From Perkinsus olseni (lineage: Eukaryota > Perkinsozoa > Perkinsida > Perkinsidae), in NCBI GenBank assembly GCA_013115135.1, contig JABANP010000019.1, forward strand, positions 230,218 through 294,217: a stretch of DNA of 64,000 nt. The letters run 5' to 3'. The translations under genes and the position numbers were made by a program. Each line of letters starts with the position of its first letter. Position 1 is the stretch's first letter. Below, piece by piece: positions 20,985 through 32,716 of the stretch. The notes beneath the pieces were generated by a model that saw nothing but the letters and a program-made list of their open reading frames with translations, had not been told where the DNA came from and ran no database searches.

Positions 20985-22424
20985 CTTGGTGCATGGGAGT
21001 TGGAGGACAACCGTGAGATAGCAAAAGGTGGCGCTGAGCCGGAGAAGAGCGACCGAGAAGAATCGGTGCAACTGTGTCTACATATCAAGCCACACGCACC
21101 CAGTACTACAGGCAACCTCGAAATTATTTCTCCGGACCGGATACGGGCGGCTTCAGCCCATTTAGCAACGCAACCGACACCTGTTGATGACGAGAATCAA
21201 ATGAACGGGGCAATACACTCCCATGGTATCAGCAAGCAGGGTCCTAGAGCAGGCCCAGCTGAGCCATCTGGCCGAGAACTATGCACAAACAGCAACTTCG
21301 AATGTAGCACACCTGAGTCCGCCGCTCCACCTGACGAGCCTCGCTTTGCCTCAACTCCTCTCCGTAGGCAGCCTGGCAGGCGGGACCACAGAAAGCCTTC
21401 TCATCCCGTGACCGGGCAGGGCGGTGGGGTGTCCTAGGAACTGACCGTACCAGAATCAGCAGTCAACCCTGATTACCAAGTGAACTCTCATGCAGTAGTA
21501 GCAGCACCAATAGGCTCCACGAGGAAGGAGCATCCGTGCTTGTGCCCTCCATTGCTTTTTTAACCGGGCGGCCGGGCATTTCTATAGTCTGGGGACCGCC
21601 GCAGTTACGAGAAGTCCAGAAACTGGACCTTGATTCGTCCAGCCGCACCGCTCCGCCATTCTTCGACCTACGGATACCACATTAAGACATTCTCCACACG
21701 ATTGCCACCACCGCCTGAGCGAACCGAGCCGCCTCATGTCTATCGTCCAGAGCTCCATCCAGGAGGCAGCCCGCCGCCGCCGTGAAGCTCATCTCCTTCT
21801 CCGGCTCTTCGCCATTCTTTTCTCTGACCCAACTCATCGCCTTGAAGCTTCATCCAACAGCCGCTCACTGTGTCGCATCGGTGGTTCTAACCGCGAGCTC
21901 CCTCCCTCTGACTGACGGCTTCTCGCCGCCGGAGCGCAGACCTGACTGGCAGGATGCACCAGTCGGATGCACGATGCATGCCCGAAGGAGCTACTCGTCC
22001 ACGTGCTCCACTGCTGTTTCGCTCGATGTGCTAGTGCAAGGTCGTCCTGCCCTACTGGGCGGGGAGGGGTCCTGGTCGAGGGCCGGGAGGCGACGCGGCC
22101 GACGCTTGCGCTTCAGAATATGGTTGGCGAACCCGGTAGTGAGCTGACGGCCACGCTTCACGAAGCGTCCCATCGCCTCCGTGTTGATGCGCTAATCTGC
22201 AGTCCTTACTGGTTCGTCGATAGATGCCGACTTCCAGCTCCGGCGCGGCTTGGAGGTGGCTGCCTGATAAACAGGCTAGTAAGGGCAATGCTGACATACG
22301 CATCGACCAAGAAAGCTGGCCGTGCCCAACATCTGCGAATCGCCATTGAGAAGGAAACACCCGCCATTTCTATTGACCACGCGGGCAGGTCATTATGGGC
22401 TGCCATATACGCACCTCGTGCGCT
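20985..22424 (-). other. Poorly resolved coding region with several short minus-strand exons
   Basis: Fragments with coding texture on the minus strand are 21682-21837 (51 residues, MSWVREKNGEEPEKEM to AVVAIVWRMS) and about 21500-21650 (SFWTSRNCGGPQTIEMPGRP). About 21330-21410 has a zinc-type FCGPACQAAYGEE. 21991-22173 is a basic 60-residue ORF starting MGRFVKRGRQLTTGFANHIL, reminiscent of a small ribosomal protein but not assignable. 22215-22364 (FLVDAYVSIALTSLFIRQ) may be a presequence-type exon. I could not join these into a credible gene. Plus-strand ORFs across 20943-21437 have no recognisable texture. Confidence 0.3.
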
Positions 22425-22894
22425 AGCTTAACTTTCCGCAACTCCTCCAGCATAGTGTCATTCTGGTCCATCAACCTCTTCGTGGCCGCAGCTGACACCT
22501 CTATCTCTCTCAGTCGTGAGACCATGTCAAACTCAGAACTCCCTTCAAAAACCCTCCAAGACAACTCCGCCACCCGACAAGTCCAATGCGGCCATTCCCC
22601 AGAGTATAACGGTGAAAACATACGGGAGGTGCGACACGAGATGGCACGCACGCGCAGGATGAGACGCGTGCGCAAGCAAGGAGATGATCTCGCTGGGATT
22701 CGAACCCAGGACTCCCGCACGGCATACCAGACTCTGGAAAGCCCGTACCGTCGCCATTCCATAACAAAACCAGTCGCGAGAATGAGGAACTGCTGTGCTG
22801 TTGTCCAGCACGCCTTGCATGGTATCATTGCTGTCATTTTCGAGGTTCCTGATGGACTGGCGGCCGGTGGAAGCGATGGAGCCACCTGACACAC
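22425..22894 (-). CDS. Coiled-coil exons of an unresolved gene
   Basis: Two minus-strand stretches look coding. About 22795-22885 reads SIRNLENDSNDTMQGVLDN. About 22430-22600 reads SEFDMVSRLREIEVSAAATK then LMDQNDTMLEELRKVKLAHE and ends at a GAG/GTGCGT donor. Both are heptad-like helices. Between them lies a tRNA-like sequence, so the interval is probably an intron. These exons may belong to the IQ/EF-hand gene upstream or start a separate gene. Confidence 0.4.
22686..22760 (-). repeat. tRNA-like (probably tRNA-derived SINE) sequence
   Basis: On the minus strand, positions 22709-22693 form a perfect T-arm: a 5 bp CTGGG/CCCAG stem around the 7 nt loop TTCGAAT, a perfect pol III B box. An A-box-like TGGCGACGGTACGG lies about 50 nt upstream. 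A GCGAGATC tail follows the T-arm, but there is no matching 5' acceptor strand and no clear anticodon arm. I therefore call it a tRNA-derived repeat or pseudogene rather than a working tRNA gene. Confidence 0.5.
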
Positions 22895-22937
22895 GGAGGC
22901 CCGAACTTACAGCGAATCGATGATAGATAATGGGGAT

Positions 22938-25900
22938 TTACTTGAAGTCCGACTCGAGGACGTGGTCATCACGATCGACATCAAGCCAGTCGAAGAGCGT
23001 GTTCAGATCAGCCTCAGGCGGCATCAAGCGCCATCTCTCACATACCTGGGTACCACCCGGCTGTGACACATCTCAGCCCAGCTGTACGCCACCTGCTTGA
23101 AGTGGTCCCTGGATATCCTCCTCCCACTCCCCGTCGTCTCGAAGAGCGCAACCCATCGTTCTGTCGGCTCCGCCCCCTTCAATCGCCCCGAGTTCCGCAC
23201 GGTGTTGTTCAGCGTGCCGCGGAACATCGCCAGGCCCTCGCTGGGTCGTAAAGTCGTCCCCTCCGCCTTGTGGTCGAACAGGTCGTGGAAAGTGACGCAA
23301 CCGCTCGGGCGGAGATAAGCCTGCCCCTTACAGGGCTCCAACCCCTGGGCTTCTAGGAACACTGTGGCATAGTCGCCGATAAAACCAGCCTCCTTGCAGG
23401 CCGTTACGAAATTCTCAAAATCCAGCTTTCCCGCCCGAGCACCGCGGGTCGAAGTGGAGTCGCCATGCCCTGACGACATTCCCAGCCTTCCGTCTCGCGA
23501 ATCGCAGCAGCTTCGTGTGCTCGGAGCCGCGGACCACACCTTGAGTGACCCCCAAGGAGCTCCTCCGCCGCCTCAAGGCTATCGGAGCCGAAGGACGCCG
23601 TCCACAAGAGCGGTACAAAGCAGGGTGTGTGTCGGCCAGCTCGGCGAGCTGTTGCGAGCTCAGTTGGTCCAGCATGAGTTCGAAACAGTCATTGTGGGAG
23701 GCCTCAGCCGAGCATACAGTGCCCTTGACCATGTAGGGCCGAACGAGATCGACCATCCCAGGCGTGCTCAGGAAGAAGATGATACCGTCGCGATGGCCCT
23801 CTCGGCAGGCCACTTCCAACGCGTACCTTCACCGTGTAGACGGGAGCTCATCCTCCACAGACCCACCCGTAGTCCTCGCTGTGCCCTATCCCCCCTTCAA
23901 GCATCCTCATCATCTCTATTTCCCTGGCCTGCATCATCCGGGGAGCCCATCGCCCGGCATAGCGCATCCAGTGAACCTGCTCGGCAAGTGCCAAGCAGCA
24001 ATATTGCCCGAACTTCTGTGTAATAGCGCACGGGGGCAACAGCCGAAATCACCGCGTCAAGCAGCACGGCTACACCCGAACTCCCACCAGTTTCGCCCTA
24101 AGGTTGTCCCGGGATCCCTCAGAATGTCCACCGTGGAAAACGTCCCTGACAAGTTTGGATAATCTGAGTCTTTCCCTAGCGGCCTTCTTCTTATCTTCCT
24201 CCTCCTGAGGAACGAACCTTCACTCGCGTAAGAGTGTCATCATGACGGCGCCGAAACGCCTTCCCAAGAGCGTTAACGACGCCAAGCGAGCACGAGCGAC
24301 CAATAGAGCGTCCCTGCCTGTAACTCCCGAGCCCGTTTCTCCAACTCTAGTCGCCTCTGCCGCATCTTCTGAGTGGCACTTTTGAGGCACCAGCTGAATT
24401 TCCGAGCCCTCCAAGTGCGCTGTAGCAACACGGCTGCCCTCTCGCGATCCTCGTGGGTGTAGAGCTTCGAGAAGTCGTTGTAGGGGCCTACCACGATGAG
24501 AGCACCCAGATACTCACAACCTCGCCCAGATAATATCGAAGACCGCAGAGAGACACAACACAGCAATGGAGGACCTCCGGTGAGTTGTCCACGGGCCAAG
24601 TAGTGTCGCCGTCGGTCATGTGCCTCAGTGCCACGCTTCGCCCATCTCTTCACATCTTGTCGGTAGCCCGAGTCATCGTAGGGTCGTGACGGGCGAGGGC
24701 CCTGCACGAGTATGGAGTGGCTGATTGGCAGCTCCAGCTCACCCTGAGCCATGCTTGGATTCTCCGAGCACTCTTCTTGGCGTTGGCCGCATCTTCCGAC
24801 CTGGCACGCATGGCCGCGGCTCCTGTGTTCTCGGAACGAGTTGTCTGCAGCACAGCAGGAGCGATCGGGAGATGTGCTGATTGCCTCAACTGCGCTCCAA
24901 GCGTTGGGCTTTCTTCGCCAGAAACTTCGACCGGTTGTCCGTCCAGGCCCGGAGGTCGCGGGCGGCCTCATGGGTGAGCGTGGATGATACTTGCTCCTCG
25001 ATCCTGAGCTTGGCAACTGACGGAATCACGAAGATCAATTAGATGCTGCCAAGTCCCTCGAACGCCCCAGGGCTGAGCATGCCCCAGCCTCGTGGTTTAC
25101 GTCTCTCGAGCTTCTGCGGGCATGTCTAAGATCTCCTTCTGGATATGCCCTCGCACCAATGATGTCATAGAGCTGCTCAGGAGCAGCTCTGAGGCCTCGT
25201 CTCCTGAAATTTTAAATGTAGACTCCAAAGAGGAGGATGATCCTACCATGGCCTCCAGCTTTGTAGGTTAGCCGTCGCCCCTGTTTTATCTCCGAGTCGG
25301 TGTCGTGTAGCATCCTTAGCATGGTGAGCCTCCCCCAGTTGGTTGTCTTGTGGCCTATGTTCTGCTTCATTGTCTTCTGGCACCTAACCGGAGCACTCTT
25401 GCACGGCTGAGACACTTCCCCTAGGCCCAGAATGCTCGCTTCTCGCCAGACCTCTCCTCCGTTCTACAGCCCTGTCCACCGAGCGCTACGCTACTTGAAC
25501 AGAGCCTGATCTTCCGACCTCAGAAATCTCTTCTCTGTGGCCTCATCCCACTGGAAGGGGCATGCACCGCGAGTCGTAGCTGATCCGCCTTTTCGTCTGG
25601 CAGGCTCGCTCCCACCCATTCCCTCAAGACATCGCTCCGCCGGAGCTCTTCTCAGCTCTCGGGCCCGTCGCGCCGGTGGAATGAAGTCCTTCATAGTCTC
25701 GGCGACATACTGCGTCTTTAGAAGCTTGTCCAAATCCGACGTTTTCGCATACTTCTTAGTCTGAAAGGAACACTCAATTGCTCAACAACAGGCCGAAGCT
25801 TCCATCAAGTCCCTACCACACCGTCCGCATTTCGGGAGACCCGCTTAGGAAGGTCTGGTATCTTGAGCCAGGGTAAGCCTTTCTCGTTTTCTGCTTTCTT

Positions 25901-26681
25901 AGTCTTATACCTGCCGAGGGCCAATCCAACACGACGTTTGGGTGCCCGTCACGGTCCGAAAGACTCTCTCCACAAGGTCCGAGATCCCCAAGGGTCCCCC
26001 GGCGGGGGAGACGAATGCAGTTGAGTAACCGCAGCTCTCTATTGTGTTCACGAGAATGCTGCTACCATACTACGTTACGAAGGCGCAGGAAGGAAACGAG
26101 CGACCCTCGAGAAGCCTAAGTGTTCACCTCTCCTCCATCTTCTTCCTATCGTCCTGCGTCCTGCCAATCCGCTCTTCCCACTTCGATTGATAGCGCTCGA
26201 GTGCGCGGCAATTTCGTCGAAATTTCCTGGCCAGGTTGGAGCTCTCCGATGCAGAATGTGTGAGGTACCCAGCGATGTCTTGCTCCTGCTCCGTGGAATG
26301 AGTGCTCCTGACAACAGCGTGCATCTAGCAGTACAAGAGCCTAACACGCACACCCCATGCTAGTGTCCAAACACGAGAGAGGCAATCAACCTTGGAAGTC
26401 TCCAAAGCTCCCCGCAAGGAGGTTAGTTCACACCAAAGCTTACAAGGCTTGCGAAGGCCTCGACATTTTCATCATTTCCATTTCATCTTCCAACGAGCCC
26501 AGAGAATCCGACGAGTCCGATGCAGCTGCACACCAACACCAGTAACTCTAGCGACGGTCGCCCGAGTGGATCGGCTACCAAACTTATTCGCTATAGCCTT
26601 CGAGAATGCCGCAGTCATGCCCTGTGAGCCGGAGAGCTCCGGCCTGTACAAGAGCTCATCGGGCGCACGTGCCCCAGCCAT
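22938..26681 (-). CDS. IQ-motif and EF-hand-like coiled-coil protein
   Basis: A long multi-exon gene. The start at 26681 reads MAGARAPDELLYRPELSGSQ. Recognisable parts in order: LARKFRRNCRALERYQSKWE (about 26190-26250, helical); TQYVAETMKDFIPPARRARE (about 25660-25720); SARRIQAWLRV, an IQ motif (about 24740-24770); AAVLLQRTWRARKFSWCLK, a second IQ motif (about 24375-24430), followed by a basic coiled coil (QRRLELEKRARE). LMLDQLSSQQLAELADTHPA lies near 23640-23700. An EF-hand-like helix (KLDFENFVTACKEAGF, near 23400) and an EF-type loop DVDRDDHVLESD (near 22960) come last. IQ motifs bind calmodulin or light chains, so calcium-linked cytoskeletal or flagellar scaffolding is likely. Several junctions are unresolved and the 3' end may extend into the 22425-22894 exons. 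Confidence 0.55.
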
Positions 26682-26839
26682 CAACTACTCAGCGCTGCAC
26701 CAACAACGACCCTGACAGGGCACCTTCACCACCCAGTATTAACGACCAAAGCCTCGAATGCTTTGCAGAACTTAGTGTTGTTAAGCGCTGGCCTTACACC
26801 ACCATAGGTGGCATACTAGACTGTTGTAAGGGGATATGA

Positions 26840-27350
26840 CACTTCCCGGGAAACTCACGACAAAATTGCCAACTGCTGAACGCGAAACGTGTTCACGATA
26901 TAATCATCAGCACCGGGCAAATCATTATCCACACGATGATGATGATGGCGACCGTACGAAAGCAAGCATATCAACAACCAGGTAATCGAGGGTAGTCGTA
27001 ATACGGACAGGGACCAGCAGGGAAGTACTATTATATTATCATCTTCACTACGCCAATAGCAGCAGAAGTTATAAATACAAGGTAGCTAAGTGGTAATAGG
27101 ATAACTTTTAAGACTGGAACCCTGTTGTGAGGTTAGCAGTATAAATAGCAGTAGCAGCAATCATGTAGTAGTAGGAGTAGCTCAAGCATAGTAATAGTAG
27201 TATCCACCATCATTGCAAGTCATCGTGGTCATGACATCCTTTTCATTCTACCAATACTAGGAGTGTCGCCACATCAAATGCGACATCAATCCCCTCAAAA
27301 TTACACTGCAGTCCTGCAAAAAATATCACTATAATGGGGTGAGGTGTTGT
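26840..27350. other. AT-rich intergenic stretch with TAG/GATGAT-type simple sequence
   Basis: Degenerate trinucleotide-rich DNA (AGTAGTAGGAGTAG, AGCAGTAGCAGCAA, GATGATGATGATGG). No ORF of note. It lies at the 5' side of the IQ gene and probably includes its promoter. Confidence 0.5.
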
Positions 27351-27353
27351 TGG

Positions 27354-28271
27354 CTATTCAACGCCACCGATGAAGACAGTAGTAATCTCTTCTCTAGTCA
27401 ATGAGCCGTTCAACTGTCTAATGCAAGAACCGATCTTGCAGCTCGATGGGCAACAAAGAGTTAACGGGTAATCGTAATCATGCTGTTGAGCCAGTTCGTA
27501 CAGGTAACCGAGGAGGGACCTGCACGGAAGGTACAGTCTTGCTTCGAGTGGGGCCACGCCTCAAGACCACTGTTTGGGACGATCCATCCTCGCTCCTGGA
27601 GATGCATCCTGGAGCAAGAGTCTGTACTTCAAACCGGCCCACTTGTTTACGTGGCATCACTTGGGCTTGCTCTGGGGAAGCAATCACACAAGAAACGGCC
27701 AACCCGACGGATCCGTAGGGGCTCAATCGCCGCACTGGAAGCCGTACTGGAGCTACTCATGTAACCACACTCAGCCGTAGGAGCGTTCACACTGGTAGTT
27801 GACTTGACTGATGCATCACCACAGACGCTTCCAGCGGTAGTAGAAGCATCACCAGCAACACCGCAACAGTCACGGTAGGAGACTCTAGTATGATAGATGT
27901 GAGACGCTGCTACGCCTTCGGAATCCACCGCCTCCTCGACGAAGAACCGGCCGCGCCTATGGACGCTACCGATGCGGAGCGGGACCGATTCGGCCATCTA
28001 AGGAGACCACCGGAGAGGACTCCGAAAGAGATAATCCAACAACACCTGCACCATCACAATGTCGTCTCTTTACGGTAGAAGACAGCGTGAGCGACAAACG
28101 GAAATTCGTCCAATTCCGCTGCGATCGTTTTCTGGCGAATGATTTTGCGCTCGCCCAAAAAAGTTTTGAAACGCCCGCGTGACCTGTGACGCCCGGCCAT
28201 ACTAACACCTCGCTATCCGGTTCACAGAAATTCATAACTAAAGGGTCGCTGCACTCCCATCCTCCCTTCAA
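27354..28271 (-). CDS. Unrecognised gene, tentative
   Basis: Not recognised. The ATG at 28271 (MKGGWECSDPLVMNFCEPDS) opens an ORF to a donor-like site near 28075 (ACCGTAAAG). A second open stretch at about 27650-27995 is Ser/Thr/Ala-rich. A third at about 27354-27557 has YLYELAQQHDYDYPLTLCCP. Splice sites are plausible but the protein texture is weak, so this may be non-coding. Confidence 0.25.
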
Positions 28272-28596
28272 TGAGATACATCATCATGGGCATGCAATCA
28301 CTTCTCATGGGAAGATGAGTCACCTTATCGGTTAAATCGCGCATCTTCAGTAGTGAAGGGTGCGCGACGTGCTGCGACAGAAAAAGTAGCGTGAAGGAGG
28401 CGACTGGAGGCAGAGCTCACCGCTAGACCATGATGTGCTTCAATAAGGCTCCGAACTTGGGCGCCGCCAAGCAACGTCAGCCAAGGATTCGCCGCGTAAT
28501 GCGTGGCTTCATCTAGGCCTTCGAAATCCTGAGACCGCCGCTTCCTTGGCTATACACTTGGGGCGTTCCCGACGCAACTCAGGGCCAGGATTCCTC

Positions 28597-28857
28597 CTAA
28601 TCTGTCCGCTGCTGTGAGCTGACCTGTCCCAGATCAAGTGCTTCCTTGATCGCCTTGTCGAGCGGCCTTATAGTTCCCTCGAGTTCGCTCTGCACTTTAG
28701 ACAGCAGTCCTGTCATAGTGTGTGCACGCGCGTGCATGACATCATGCATTTTCCCCTCAAAGGCAGCAGCGTACCTGATCCGAGCCGGATTCCTCCCGTT
28801 GTGGGCCCATCGGCGAACACTATGAGATGCCTGCGCTTCAAACGGAATCGCCGCCAT
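28597..28857 (-). CDS. Small helical ORF, tentative
   Basis: 86 residues from the ATG at 28857. The second half (MTGLLSKVQSELEGTIRPLD then KAIKEALDLGQ) reads as an amphipathic helix; the first half is basic. No family recognised and no clear neighbours in frame. About 28272-28596 next to it shows nothing recognisable. Confidence 0.3.
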   Translation of the reverse strand: MAAIPFEAQASHSVRRWAHNGRNPARIRYAAAFEGKMHDVMHARAHTMTGLLSKVQSELEGTIRPLDKAIKEALDLGQVSSQQRTD

Positions 28858-29451
28858 CGGAGGCCTATCTTGGCGAGCCTATCTTACTTGCCTCTTGATT
28901 GGTTTGATCACATGCGAATCCTTTGGGTGCATTGAGCTCCATTCCCTCAACACGTTGGGCAGCCTTTCAGTCTTGCTGTGGTCCACCCCAGTGTGATGTC
29001 GATGGGTTTCGTGGAAGGTAGTCGGGTGCCAGGCCACGACCATACGACCCGGAACCAAGGGCGCCTACGACCTCAAGGGTGGATTCACTCGTCGCGATAT
29101 CAATGGAGCGTGCGGCGCGCGGTGACTACAGAAATTTCCCCCCAAAAGTTCTTTCTATACCTAAGCGATGCCCAGCGTGATCCATCAACCCACGCCCTCC
29201 CTCACGCTCATCACAATTTGCTAATCGGAATTTGTGAATCGCAAGGGCTGTGCGGTTAGCAATACCGCCAGCTGCACGCACGCACACGTACGCCGCCACT
29301 TGGGCGTGCGACGCCGCATCCCGGGCGAGCGCTAAATCGATGGAGCAACTTCGTCGTGGGTGTGAGACGACGTCAACTCAAGCGTGGTTAACTTGGTCTC
29401 CCTCACAGGTCTCTACGCGTCAACGTCGCGTGAGGGTGGCCGGGGTTTTCC

Positions 29452-29884
29452 CGGTACGAAGTAGAGATCGAACCTGCCATACCCATACGTCCCCCTTGCT
29501 GGTGACTCGGTATTGGTTGGGCCCTCCCTTTCTACACAAATTTTCACCATCTAATCATCTGGGTTTCCGCAATCGCAGTTGTTGGTCCTGGGACTACTTA
29601 ATCCTCTTTTCACCTTCTTTCTCCCTCATGCCTAATAGGCTGCCCAGTGTGGCATGCCTCCTCCTCGCCTTCCCTGGCTGCACGACGTAGTTGTGACGAA
29701 GTTCCTCTCAAGAGCCTCCGAGCTGATGATGAGATTCATTAACCTCTGTTGTTTCAAGGCTCTATGGTTGGGTCTAACCATATCGGGATCCGCTTGCGCG
29801 GGTCGTGTGATGGGCGATAAGCTTCGAGCTTGTAATGCCCAGGCAATAAAGTTTGAATTGAATTGAATTGAATTGATGGTGTTG
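29452..29884 (+). mobile_element. Retroposon copy 1 (433 bp unit with TTGAA-repeat tail)
   Basis: The first of two head-to-tail copies. The unit begins GGTACGAAGTAGAGATCGAA and ends with GGCAATAAAGTTTGAATTGA followed by further TTGAA repeats. A polyadenylation-like AATAAA just before a short tandem tail is typical of the 3' end of a non-LTR retroposon (SINE or 5'-truncated LINE). Read on the minus strand, GGTTCGATCTC near the head resembles a pol III B box with one mismatch, so a tRNA-derived origin is possible but unproven. Extra sequence 29401-29451 lies between a putative target repeat and this unit. Confidence 0.7.
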
Positions 29885-30307
29885 CGGTACGAAGTAGAGA
29901 TCGAACCTGCCATACCCATACGTCCCCCTTGCTGGTGACTCGGTATTGGTTGGGCCTCCTACACAAATTTTCACCATCTAATCATCTGGGTTTCCGCAAT
30001 CGCAGTTGTTGGTCCTGGGACTACTTAATCCTCTTTCACCTTCTTTCTCCCTCATGCCTAATAGGCTGCCCAGTGTGGCATGCCTCCCTCCTCGCCTTCC
30101 CTGGCTGCACGACGTAGTTGTGACGAAGTTCCTCTCAAGAGCCTCCGAGCTGATGATGAGAGATTCATTAACCTCTGTTGTTTCAAGGCTCTATGGTTGG
30201 GTCTAACCATATCGGGATCCGCTTGCGCGGGTCGTGTGATGGGCGATAAGCTTCGAGCTTGTAATGCCCAGGCAATAAAGTTTGAATTGAATTGAATTGA
30301 ATTGAAT
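29885..30307 (+). mobile_element. Retroposon copy 2 (tandem partner)
   Basis: A near-identical repeat of 29452-29884 at a period of 433 bp. I noted a few small indels: CCCTCCCTTTC shortened to CCTC near 29957, one T fewer near 30037, an extra C near 30087 and an extra GA near 30162. It ends in three to four TTGAA units. The 8 bp word TTGGTCTC occurs at 29393-29400 before copy 1 and at 30308-30315 after copy 2. This suggests that the dimer inserted as one unit. Confidence 0.7.
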
Positions 30308-30352
30308 TTGGTCTCTACACAACTCTTGCAGCCGAGAACAGCTACTGATTAG

Positions 30353-32453
30353 ATGTCAGACTCTCGGAATATGCAATCCCTGATTGAAGATTACGTTAGA
30401 CTCACGGTACCATTGATCGCTTTGCATGCCTCTCCGAGGCGTCTCGCTGAGTTACGGTGATCGTATGCTTCACAACCGCTGTGGGAATCGTCTCTCTATA
30501 TTCTGCATTATGCTGTTGCCGTATTCCAGCAGCAATCATCTTCTGTCGTGCGTCAATTAATCCAATCCTGGCTGAGCCTGAAGCAATCGGTGACTGTCAA
30601 ACAGGTATTTACTTTTGGTCGTGGGATATGTCCCACTTCATACCCACGGTCTACGCCGAGTCAACGACGTGGACTAGAGACTCTCACGATCTGTTCGATT
30701 ATGAGAGCCAGCACGTCGTCCGCAGAGATTTCGCCCTGAACCAAACGGTCAGGTTCGTGCGGAGAAATGGTAAGTGCATTGTGACACATTTCGTCGATAG
30801 ACAGATTTCTCCGATTTAGATGAAGTTCGAACGGATGATGCCTCAGTAGATGCAGTACCTCCGAGAGAGCAATCGGATTACCTCATGAAATGCATCAATT
30901 TCGACTCGAGGTTCCTCGTGACGTCAATAGGCTCCGCCATATGCCTTATCAGGTATATGATTCAGCCAGCTGAGAAACAGTCGGATGCTTGCCGGTTGGT
31001 CCCCAAGAAACTCTGGCTTGTCATTAAAGAAGTGAGAATCTAGCTGTCTCACCGTCTTCCAACTGTCTTCCGAGCTCAGCTGGGGCCTCATACCCTTTCG
31101 GAGGGAGACATCATCAAGCTTGGTCGTTTCAAATTGCGAGTTCGGCAGCTCTGTGCGGAGATTCCGAGGATCAATTGGTGATGTTTGAGCAACATAAGCA
31201 GCAATCGATTATCATTCTTCCGTCAGGTTCGTCCAGACTTGAGCGGTTCCGATTCTGCGACCGCAGTAGCGCGCTGTGCTCCTCCAGAAGCCGACGGGAT
31301 GCCGTGCAGGATATGTCTTCTGGAGGTCCGTGGACCGGGCGTTCACTGCGAGGATCTAATTGGCCTAGCGTGTCAGGCTTCTGGTTCGGACGAGGATGAT
31401 CCACTGATTGAAGCTTGCGCCTGTAGAGGAAGCATCCGGTATGTTCATCTCGGTTGTTTGCGACACTGGATACAAGGGAGGTTGTTCCTCGGAGGGAACG
31501 ATGGACACACTGACCCTCACACGTAAACAGGATTGTTGCGGTTGGCATGTCGAAGTGTTGACACAGGTATCTCTTCCGTCAACTAACATGCGAGCTTTGC
31601 CGAACGAGCTACCCGATGAACGTTGTACTTCCTGACGGAAGCACTACGCAGCTGGTAGGCCGTGGGTTGCTGAGAAACTAGGGAGTACTGCGGCCGTAGG
31701 TACCCATGCCTGAGACCAAGGCGCCTTATTTGGTATTGGAGAACATGATGCGAATAGATCCAGTCGAGGGTAATACTCGGCGCACCAGCGAGTCTTTTGC
31801 ACTCGTTAGCATATCAAGGTGTAGAAGGTCAGTCATCTGCCCACTCAAGAGGGGTTTATGTCATATCTCTAGCTGGAAAGAAATCACTGAAACTTGGTCG
31901 AGGCCACGAAAGTGATGTGAGAATAGCGGACGTAAGACTAAACTGTAGTTGATTGGAACACCACTGATCAAGCCGTCACGATGCAGGTGTCGATATCGCG
32001 TTGGCATGCAACGGTGTCGTTCGCGGATGATGGACGATTCATTCTCGAGGACCACAACTCGAAGTTCGGAACGCTAGTGGCAATGCGGCGTCCGAAACTG
32101 ATCAATGCCTCAACTGGTACGCTTTCCGTAGCAAGCTGGTTATGCTTCCTTGCTATATCTCCGATACGCTCGATTTGTCTGCTGTCCGATGTTGCTTGTC
32201 TGGCGAGTTTCAATTCGATTCCAGTACCGCTGTGGTAATCAGACCGTCGCTTGGTTGCTCTTCAAAGCGAGGAATTAGTTCGCGGTTGTAGCCATGGACG
32301 AGTTTCTCCTCGTCTTTCTGTTGAATGAAAGCTAATGACTTTTCTTCAGGCGACGACGAGACGGATGCGGCAGGCCCAATCCTGACAGTTCAGGCAGGAA
32401 GAACAGTTTTCAGGATTAGTACGAGGAAACCTAGGTCTGTTCATGATCGCTGA
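30353..32453 (+). CDS. RING-CH zinc finger plus FHA domain protein (probable E3 ubiquitin ligase)
   Basis: Multi-exon. The start at 30353 gives MSDSRNMQSLIEDYVRLTV. Middle exons give FRISTRK-type beta texture: YLMKCINFDSRF, LVPKKLWLVIKE and LSEGDIIKLGRFKLRVRQL. A RING-CH (RINGv) finger follows at about 31295-31625. It starts CRICLLE, continues DDPLIEACACRGSIRYVHL then GCLRHWIQ, and its last pair CELCRTSYP lies in the next exon. The FHA domain (about 31875-32085) has SLKLGRGHESDVRIAD, SISRWHATVSF and DHNSKFGT, including the GR, S-x-x-H and N-S-x-x-GT residues that bind phosphothreonine. The last exon ends at 32453. RING-CH fingers recruit E2 enzymes; joined to FHA, substrate choice should depend on phosphorylation. 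I see no membrane span, unlike MARCH ligases. Confidence 0.82.
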
Positions 32454-32716
32454 TGCGGTGGGGGTAGGTTGCGTTTGACAGGTCTGAACCACCACAAGTT
32501 ACCACGGTGCCGACTGAGGGGAACGGAGGTCCCAGCCCGGTTGGGAACTCTTGCTGTCTAATGGTGCACAATCACTGTAAAAGCACATTTGACACACGGA
32601 AAGTCGACGAGATCGTGATTCATTTCTGGCGTTGTTGACTCTGCTCTGAGCTACCGTTCTTCATCAAATTAATTCCAGCACGACAGTGAGTATCACTGTC
32701 GTTCAATTACCACTAC

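Noticed and set aside
20943..21437. 164-codon plus-strand ORF
   Set aside because: It overlaps antisense the WD40 first exon and the putative zinc-type exon; composition is shadow-like.
26840..27350. Possible microsatellite or CRISPR-like array
   Set aside because: Short degenerate trinucleotides without regular repeat-spacer structure; nothing resembling a CRISPR array anywhere in the window.
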